DNA of 64,000 nt, from assembly GCF_014836715.1 (NCBI RefSeq), contig NZ_JACSQI010000001.1, forward strand, positions 372,232-436,231, written 5' to 3'. This DNA comes from Escherichia whittamii. GTDB taxonomy: Bacteria; Pseudomonadota; Gammaproteobacteria; Enterobacterales; Enterobacteriaceae. The notes below the pieces were generated by a model. It saw nothing but the letters and a program-made list of their open reading frames with translations, was not told the origin of the DNA and made no database searches. This document shows positions 57,148 to 64,000 of this stretch, piece after piece. The first letter of the stretch is position 1; each line of letters starts with the position of its first letter. The position numbers and the translations under genes are program-made.

Positions 57148-58407
57148 TTATTCCCCCTGACGCTGGTAGTCGTTACGCTGCGCGTTGGCGCGGCGTTGGT
57201 CCATAATATCGCCCTGACTGGTGGACGACGTGTTGCTTGCCCCACTGGTCGTGGAAGAAGAGGCTGGCGGCAGACGCAGCAGGTTGCTGGCACCGTTGTC
57301 GCTCTTCGCCGCAGGCGCATTGCCGCCTTTCAGCATCTGGTCTAACGGCAGAACCATCAGGTTGCCACCTTTATCGTTAACCAGCACTTTGCGGGTGTTG
57401 CCCAACACTTTTTCCATCGTCTCGATATACAGACGCTCGCGAGTAATTTCCGGCGCAGCTTTATATTCCGGCAGAAGTTTAGCAAAGCGCGCCACTTCAC
57501 CCTGGGCTTCCAGGATGGTCTGGGCCTTGTACGCACGTGCCTCTTCGAGGATACGTTGCGCTTGACCGTTTGCACGCGGCTGAACTTCGTTGGTATACGC
57601 TTCTGCTTCACGAATGTATTGCTGTTCGTTTTCACGCGCGGCAATCGCATCGTCAAACGCCGCTTTTACTTCTTCCGGCGGACGAGCTGCCTGGAAGTTG
57701 ACGTCCAGCAGAGTGATACCCATGTCATACGGGCGGATAGTCTCTTCCAGTTCGCGCTGAGTATCGCTACGAATTACGGTACGACCTTCCGTCAGAATGC
57801 GGTCCATGGTGTATTTACCGATAACCCCACGCAGGGCGCTGTCGGTTGCCTGACGCAGACTGTCATCCGGGCTGGTCACGCTATACAGGTATTTTTCCGG
57901 ATTAGTGACGCGGTACTGCACGTTCATCTCAACGCGCACCACGTTCTCGTCCGATGTCAGCATCACACCGGAAGCAGCCAGTTCACGCACGGCTTCCACG
58001 TTCACCGGTTTTACTTCGTCGATAAACGTCGGCTTCCAGTTCAAACCAGGTTCAACCAGATGGCTGAATTTACCAAAGCGTGTTACCACGCCGCGTTCGG
58101 CTTCTTTAATGGTGTAGAAACCACTGGCCGCCCAGATAATGACAATCGCTGCCGCTGCGATGGTAACGACACGACCGCCAAGCTGCGGGCGCGGGCCTTG
58201 CGATGAACTACCACCGCCAGAACCGCTGCCTTTACCGCCGCCCAGACCACCGAGTTTTTTGCTCAGTTTGCGGAAGATATCATCTAAATCAGGTGGCCCT
58301 TGATCGCGACCGCCTTTGTTTCCATTTCCCTCAGAGTTGCCGCCAGGTTTGCTGCTTCCCCACGGGTCGCGGTCTTGTCCGTTATTACCGGGCTGATTCC
58401 ACGCCAT
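57148..58407 (-). CDS. hflK: HflK, subunit of the HflKC modulator of FtsH
   Basis: This 419-residue SPFH-domain protein has a Gly/Asn-rich cytoplasmic N terminus, one membrane segment (VVTIAAAAIVIIWAASGFYTI, about residues 79-99) and the periplasmic band-7 domain. It partners HflC in regulating FtsH. The low-complexity N terminus (GSGSGGGSSSQG) is normal. It follows hflX by 86 bases. Confidence 0.97.
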   Translation of the reverse strand: MAWNQPGNNGQDRDPWGSSKPGGNSEGNGNKGGRDQGPPDLDDIFRKLSKKLGGLGGGKGSGSGGGSSSQGPRPQLGGRVVTIAAAAIVIIWAASGFYTIKEAERGVVTRFGKFSHLVEPGLNWKPTFIDEVKPVNVEAVRELAASGVMLTSDENVVRVEMNVQYRVTNPEKYLYSVTSPDDSLRQATDSALRGVIGKYTMDRILTEGRTVIRSDTQRELEETIRPYDMGITLLDVNFQAARPPEEVKAAFDDAIAARENEQQYIREAEAYTNEVQPRANGQAQRILEEARAYKAQTILEAQGEVARFAKLLPEYKAAPEITRERLYIETMEKVLGNTRKVLVNDKGGNLMVLPLDQMLKGGNAPAAKSDNGASNLLRLPPASSSTTSGASNTSSTSQGDIMDQRRANAQRNDYQRQGE

Positions 58408-58493
58408 GTTTGTGCTCCATATTTGTTATGCGGTGATCCCTGTTGTCTTTCGACGCCAGAGGATATGACTCCACGCTTCAGACGCTTTGCCGG

Positions 58494-59774
58494 TTAGATC
58501 AGGTAATCGATCAACGCCGGTTCTTGTTTACAGAGGCGACGCCAGTCAACGATCGGCATACGAACTTGCAGACTTACACTGCCGTCCTCCTCCATCCACT
58601 CTTTTTCTATTGCCTGAAGCTGATAAAAACGACTTCTCAGACGCCCTTCCTGCGGCGGCAGACGCAATGTATGCTGCGCCACCTCACCGGAAAGCCGCTC
58701 CGTCAAAGCCTGAAAAAGCTGTGGTATCCCCGCTCCGGTCTGCGCGGAAAGCCAGACACGGATCGGTTTATTCTCTTCGTCCCGATCAATACGCGGTTCG
58801 AAATCTTCCAGCATATCGATCTTGTTCATCACCAGCAGAGTTGGGATCTCGTGAGCATCGATCTCTTCAAGAACCGTATTCACCGCTTCGATGTTTTCTT
58901 GTACACGCACATCTGCCGCATCAATCACATGCAGCAGCAGTGTGGCTTGCCGCGTCTCTTGTAACGTGGCTTTAAATGCCGCCACCAGATCGTGCGGCAA
59001 ATGGCGAATAAACCCTACGGTATCCGCCAGCACGGTTTCACCGACATCTGCGACGTCAATACGCCGCAACGTCGGGTCGAGGGTGGCAAACAACTGGTCT
59101 GCCGCATAGACCCGCGCTTCGGTGATGCGATTGAAAAGGGTAGATTTACCGGCGTTGGTATATCCCACCAGCGAAACAGTAGGAACGTCGGCTTTGATAC
59201 GCGATTGCCGCCCCTGCTCACGCTGCTTTTCAACTCTTTCCAGGCGCGACTGTATCTGTACGATGCGATTACGCAACAAACGACGGTCGGTTTCGAGCTG
59301 GGTTTCACCAGGACCACGCAAACCGATCCCGCCTTTCTGTCTTTCAAGGTGGGTCCAGCCACGCACCAGGCGCGTAGCCAGATGGCGCAACTGCGCCAGC
59401 TCAACCTGCAACTTACCCTCATGAGTACGCGCACGTTGGGCAAAAATATCTAAAATAAGGCCGGTGCGGTCGATGACACGACACTCGCACAAACGCTCCA
59501 GGTTACGCTCCTGCGCCGGGCTCAGGGCATGGTCAAAAAGAACGACCGAAGCACCCGTCGCTTTTACGGCTTCCGCAATTTCAACTGCTTTACCTTCACC
59601 TACAAAATACTTTGGGTGCGGCGCTTTACGGCTACCGGTAATCACCTGCAATGCTTCGACACCGGCGGAAGAAACCAGAGATTCAAACTCCTGGAGGTCT
59701 TCCATATCTTTGTCTTGCGTAAAATAGATGTGTACCAGTACCGCCTGCTCACCAGCATCATAACGGTCAAACAA
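58494..59774 (-). CDS. hflX: HflX, ribosome-splitting GTPase
   Basis: This 426-residue TRAFAC GTPase has an N-terminal HflX domain and a G domain with G1 [10 protein letters not shown]3 DTVGFI and G4 NKID. It dissociates stalled or heat-shocked 70S ribosomes. It follows hfq and precedes hflK in the same transcript. The length matches K-12. Confidence 0.97.
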   Translation of the reverse strand: MFDRYDAGEQAVLVHIYFTQDKDMEDLQEFESLVSSAGVEALQVITGSRKAPHPKYFVGEGKAVEIAEAVKATGASVVLFDHALSPAQERNLERLCECRVIDRTGLILDIFAQRARTHEGKLQVELAQLRHLATRLVRGWTHLERQKGGIGLRGPGETQLETDRRLLRNRIVQIQSRLERVEKQREQGRQSRIKADVPTVSLVGYTNAGKSTLFNRITEARVYAADQLFATLDPTLRRIDVADVGETVLADTVGFIRHLPHDLVAAFKATLQETRQATLLLHVIDAADVRVQENIEAVNTVLEEIDAHEIPTLLVMNKIDMLEDFEPRIDRDEENKPIRVWLSAQTGAGIPQLFQALTERLSGEVAQHTLRLPPQEGRLRSRFYQLQAIEKEWMEEDGSVSLQVRMPIVDWRRLCKQEPALIDYLI

Positions 59775-59850
59775 GCGTATAACCCTCTAAATAGATCAGC
59801 GGGGAACGCAGGATCGCTGGCTCCCCGTGTAAAAAAAACAGCCCGAAACC

Positions 59851-60171
<321 letters not shown>

Positions 60172-60244
60172 TTATATGCTTATTTGTACTTTGAACCTTT
60201 CGATTCTGAAAAAATTGCGCACGATACGTCTCAATTGTACACAT

Positions 60245-61195
60245 TCAGCCTGCGATAGCACCAACAACCTGTAATACTTCGTCACGCGCTTGTTCTGGTT
60301 TTTCACTGTCAAGCCAGTGAACCCCTTCCCAACCACGCAGCCAGGTTATCTGCCGCTTCGCCAACTGTCTCGTGGCGCAAACACCTCGATAAACCATTTC
60401 ATCGTATGAGATTTCGCCTTCAAGGTAAGACCACATCTGGCGATAACCCACGCAACGAATGGAAGGCAAGTCCGTATGCAAATCTCCTCGGGCAAAAAGA
60501 GCCCGGACTTCTGCTTCAAAACCTGAAGCCAACATCTGATGAAAACGCTGCTCAATTCGTTGATGGAGCAGTTCACGGCTCGCCGGGGCGATGGCGAACT
60601 GATGCACCTGATACGGTAGAGCGTCTCCTGACGTTTGCGTCAGTTCCGTTAAAGTTTTACCCGAAATGAAAAAAACTTCCAGTGCTCGGGAAAGCCTTTG
60701 TGGATCATTTGGATGAATCCTTGCTGCCGCAACCGGATCTACCTCCTGAAGTTGACGATGCAATGACTCCCAACCTTGCTCTGCCGCCTGTTGCTCAATT
60801 CTGGCCCGTACTTCCGGGTCCGCCGACGGTAGCGGCGACAACCCTTCCAGCAACGCCTTGAAATACAACATCGTACCGCCCACTAACAGTGGGATTCGCC
60901 CCGCCGCCGTGATATCGGCCATCTCCGCCAGCGCATCGCGGCGAAAATCAGCGGCCGAATAAGCCTGTGACGGATCGCGAATATCCAGCAATCGGTGCGG
61001 CGCGGCGAGTAACTCTTCAGCGTTCGGCTTCGCCGTCCCGATATCCATCCCTTTGTAAATAAGGGCTGAATCAACGCTTATCAACTCTACTGGTAAAATT
61101 TTACGCAGCTCAATGGCTAACGCCGTTTTACCGGAGGCCGTCGGCCCCATCAAAAAAATCGCCTTAGGCAGGCTCGCCTTACTGATATCACTCAT
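60245..61195 (-). CDS. miaA: MiaA, tRNA dimethylallyltransferase
   Basis: This 316-residue enzyme adds a dimethylallyl group to A37 of tRNAs reading U-initial codons. GPTASGKT (about residues 17-24) is the P-loop, and [16 protein letters not shown] follows. Its start overlaps the mutL stop by 8 bases. Promoters for hfq are known to lie inside this gene in K-12. Confidence 0.97.
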
Positions 61196-63053
61196 CTTTC
61201 AGGGCTTTTATCGCCGGATGTAAATCAACAGATTGTAACAGACCACCAGGCGGCGTTTTCACAAGCTGCGGACATAACCGTTCTACGTCCGCCAGCAGGG
61301 TAATGGCCTGTGCCATCGACCACTGCGCATGTTCGCTCATCAGATTTCGTGCAATCCACTGCGCAATATTGCCAGGTTCGAATACGGACTGCTTCGCCAG
61401 GTAGCCTATCAGTTCAGGAATCAAGATTTGTAAATTTTGTTGGCGTAAGGGTAAAGGCACGGCCCTGATGGTCACATGCTGCGCATCGGACTGAAATTCA
61501 ATACCTAATTCCGCCAGTGCAGACTGCGCTTTTTCTAAGGCCGATCTTTCTTCACCAGAGACTTTTAGCCGCAGCGGAATAAGCAGCGGCTGGGCGCAGA
61601 CCGGCACATCCCCCGGCGTTAACTGCGCCTGACGTAACCAGCGTTCCGCCACCGGCAGGGCTAAAAGTGAAATGTTGCCGTCACGTTCCAGCAGCGCACA
61701 GTCCGAATGGACGATAGTCAGCACTCGACCAAAGCTTTGACCATTCGCAGCCAGCGTAAGTTCCTGCGATTCTTGTACTTTTGGTTTATGCATCGGTGCA
61801 GGCGTTTGCAACAGCTGACGATACACATCGCCTTGCTGTTTCTGGTAGCCCGGTTGCGCGTTCGGCCACGGGGCGGCCTGACGGCTACCACTACTTGTTG
61901 CGGGCGCAGGAGATGAAGACGGAGAGTAACGCGGAGCCACAGGCTCACGAACTGCCGGTTCAGCAAAGTGATTACGTCCTGCTGCCACGCGGTTTTCCGG
62001 TATATGGCGCGGTGCTGGCTGGGCGTTATCTTCCAGTGGCAAAGCCGTTTCCAGTTGCTGTTGCAGCACACTCAGCACGCCCTGATAGATAAAATCATGT
62101 ACCAGCCGCGACTGATGAAAGCGCACTTCGTGTTTTGCCGGATGGACGTTGACGTCCACCTGATGCGGGTCGATCTCGAGATACAGCACAAACGCCGGTT
62201 GCTGATCGGCGCCCAGTTTGTCTTCGCAGGCCTGGCGGATCGCGTGATTAATCAGGCGATCGCGCATCATGCGCCCATTTACGTAGCAATACTGAATTTC
62301 CGCCAGTGCGGGCGTGATGTGATTCGGATCAGCCACCCAGCCGCGCAGAGTGAGATCGCCGTGTTGCCATTCGATCGCCAGCGCATGTTCGAGAAAAGCA
62401 GTGCCGCAAATCGCCCCTAAACGGCGTTCTTTTTGCCCGCCTTCCGGTACTGCGCGGTACTGCCGCACTATTTTGCCGTTATGCGACAGATTGATAGTGA
62501 CGTCGAAACGCGCCAGCGCGATGCGGCGGATGATTTCATCAATATGGTTAAATTCGGTTTTCTCGGTGCGCAGGAATTTGCGCCGCGCCGGGGTATTGTA
62601 GAACAGATCCAGCACTTCCAACGTTGTTCCCACCGGATGGGCCGCCGGTTTAACCGTCACGTCCATATCGCGGCCTTCGGCATAGGCCTGCCAGGCTTCC
62701 TGCTGCTCCGCGGTACGCGAAGTGAGCGTCAGACGGGAAACTGAACTGATACTCGCCAGCGCCTCACCGCGAAAGCCCAGGCTGATAATAGCTTCGAGAT
62801 CGTCCAGAGAGGCGATTTTACTGGTGGCATGACGCGCCAGCGCCAGCGCCAGCTCGTCTTTTTTGATACCGCAGCCGTTATCACGAATGCGGATGAGTTT
62901 CGCCCCGCCACGTTCGATATCAATATCAATGCGCGTCGCACCCGCATCGAGGCTGTTTTCCACCAGTTCTTTGACTACCGACGCAGGTCGCTCGACCACC
63001 TCACCTGCGGCAATCTGGTTCGCCAGTTGTGGCGGTAAGACCTGAATTGGCAT
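61188..63053 (-). CDS. mutL: MutL, DNA mismatch repair protein
   Basis: This 621-residue GHKL ATPase links MutS to MutH and UvrD. The N-terminal ATPase motifs [16 protein letters not shown] and [10 protein letters not shown] are intact, and the C-terminal dimerisation domain follows a Pro/Ser/Gln-rich linker (about residues 335-435). K-12 MutL is 615 residues; the six extra residues are in the linker ([15 protein letters not shown]), where length varies freely. The ATG at 63053 follows AAGGA. It starts 9 bases after amiB. Confidence 0.96.
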
Positions 63054-63062
63054 CAATCGTCC

Positions 63063-64000
63063 TTAGTTTGGCAGCGTGCGGTCTGGCGTCGTCACCGTGC
63101 TGGCAGTTTGTGCCGTTGCACCCTGCGGCGCAGACTGCATTGGATGCGCAAGGAAGTAATTGCGCAAGCCGTTGTAAATGGCTTCTGCCAGCTGTTGTTG
63201 GTAATCGTCGCTCGCCAGCAAACGTTCTTCGCTGTTATTGCTGATAAAACCAGTTTCGACCAGTACTGACGGGATATCCGGCGAACGCAGAACACCGAGA
63301 CTAGCGTGTTCGGGTCGGCGTTTATGAATTTCGCCAATGCGTTGCAATTGACTGATCATATTGGTCGCCACATCATACCCTACCCGCTGGGAATGACCGA
63401 ATTGTAAATCCAGCACCGCCTGGCTTAGGTACGGATCTGCCTGACTATTGGCCAGCACGTCACCCGCCCCGCCCAATAGCTCCGACTGCTTCTCATGCTG
63501 TTCCAGCCAGCTTGCCATTTCGCTGTTCGCACGACGGTTTGAGAGCACCCATACGGAAGCGCCGGTGGCACTACGGTTTGGTGCGGCATCGGCATGAATC
63601 GACACGAGGAAATTGGCGTTTTGCTTACGAGCCACATCACTGCGCCCCATCACCGAGATAAAGTAATCCCCATCACGGGTTAAAACGCCCTTAAACATGG
63701 GATCGTTATTGAGCAAGGTGCGTAATTTACGTGCAATGGCGATGGTGACATTTTTCTCACGCGTGCCGCCGGGGCCGATAGCGCCAGGGTCCTGGCCGCC
63801 GTGTCCGGCATCAATAGCGATGACAATTTTATCGCCAGTGTTAGCCGTCGCGCGGGCTGCCGGACGCGTCACCGTATTGCTGCTGATAACGCCCGTAGTA
63901 CGGTTGCTTTCCGTTTTAAACGGATTGCGCGCCGGTTCACTGACACGCGGGGCAACCACTGGCGGAGTCTCAACGCGTTTAGCAACCACAGGCGGAGCCT
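63063..64000 (-). CDS. amiB: AmiB, N-acetylmuramoyl-L-alanine amidase (5' end outside window)
   Basis: This is the C-terminal part of a periplasmic amidase that splits septal peptidoglycan when activated by EnvC. The visible frame contains the Pro/Val-rich linker and then the Amidase_3 domain: [16 protein letters not shown] carries the first zinc ligands, SIHADA and VETGFISN the others. The frame is open to the window edge, so the signal peptide and AMIN domain lie beyond 64000. It heads the mutL-miaA-hfq-hflX-hflK-hflC superoperon. Confidence 0.95.
   Translation of the reverse strand, partial: APPVVAKRVETPPVVAPRVSEPARNPFKTESNRTTGVISSNTVTRPAARATANTGDKIVIAIDAGHGGQDPGAIGPGGTREKNVTIAIARKLRTLLNNDPMFKGVLTRDGDYFISVMGRSDVARKQNANFLVSIHADAAPNRSATGASVWVLSNRRANSEMASWLEQHEKQSELLGGAGDVLANSQADPYLSQAVLDLQFGHSQRVGYDVATNMISQLQRIGEIHKRRPEHASLGVLRSPDIPSVLVETGFISNNSEERLLASDDYQQQLAEAIYNGLRNYFLAHPMQSAPQGATAQTASTVTTPDRTLPN

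Overview
The window is a chromosomal segment of Escherichia coli or a very close relative. Nearly every conserved gene matches, in product, length and order, the K-12 interval from ytfQ to amiB (about 94.5-96 min), read here in reverse orientation. The identification comes from recognised protein sequences, enterobacterial BIME/REP and ERIC repeats, and the characteristic ula, rpsF-priB-rpsR-rplI and mutL-miaA-hfq-hflX-hflK-hflC operons. The strain is not K-12: extra genes interrupt the conserved order in at least three places, and proteins such as CpdB and MutL differ from the K-12 versions as I remember them.

Layout. Positions 1-2200: a 102-bp tandem BIME array, ytfQ (galactofuranose-binding protein) and ppa. 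2200-9700: the chpS-chpB toxin-antitoxin pair, ytfP-tamB-tamA (outer-membrane protein/lipid translocation) and msrA. 9800-18530: paeA (ytfL), ytfK, ytfJ, cysQ, cpdB, the divergent qorR/qorB pair, ytfF, and ytfE with a textbook NsrR operator. 18580-21300: an accessory pair of secreted DKNYY-repeat paralogues between ytfE and cycA. 21550-24740: cycA, fklB, ytfB.

24720-33000 is the most interesting region: a TetR-type regulator diverges from a tight six-gene catabolic operon (SDR dehydrogenase, TIM-barrel isomerase/dehydratase, crotonase, YdiF-like CoA-transferase, fumarate-reductase-like flavoprotein, ACS-type MFS permease). It fills the slot between ytfB and rplI. I recognise the families but no described pathway with this gene set. 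The regulator/operon intergenic region carries a perfect 8-bp-arm operator candidate and a separate perfect 10-bp inverted repeat pair.

33050-38900: the rplI-rpsR-priB-rpsF ribosomal operon with an S6:S18-type leader, yjfY, a YagU-family gene not found at this place in K-12, and the L-ascorbate operon ulaABCDEF. 40600-44430: ulaG, ulaR, yjfP, bsmA, an ERIC element and yjfN. 44540-50310: aidB and the yjfIJKLMC cluster (PspA-like, DUF350, ATP-grasp ligase). 50430-64000: rlmB, rnr, nsrR, purA, yjeT, hflC, hflK, hflX, hfq, miaA, mutL and the 3' part of amiB, which runs off the window.

Within the window, NsrR (53.8-54.3 kb) has its classical target ytfE (17.9 kb). UlaR controls the two divergent ula transcripts. 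TamA and TamB form one envelope complex. HflK and HflC form the FtsH-associated complex. No tRNA, rRNA, insertion sequence, integrase, prophage or CRISPR array was seen.
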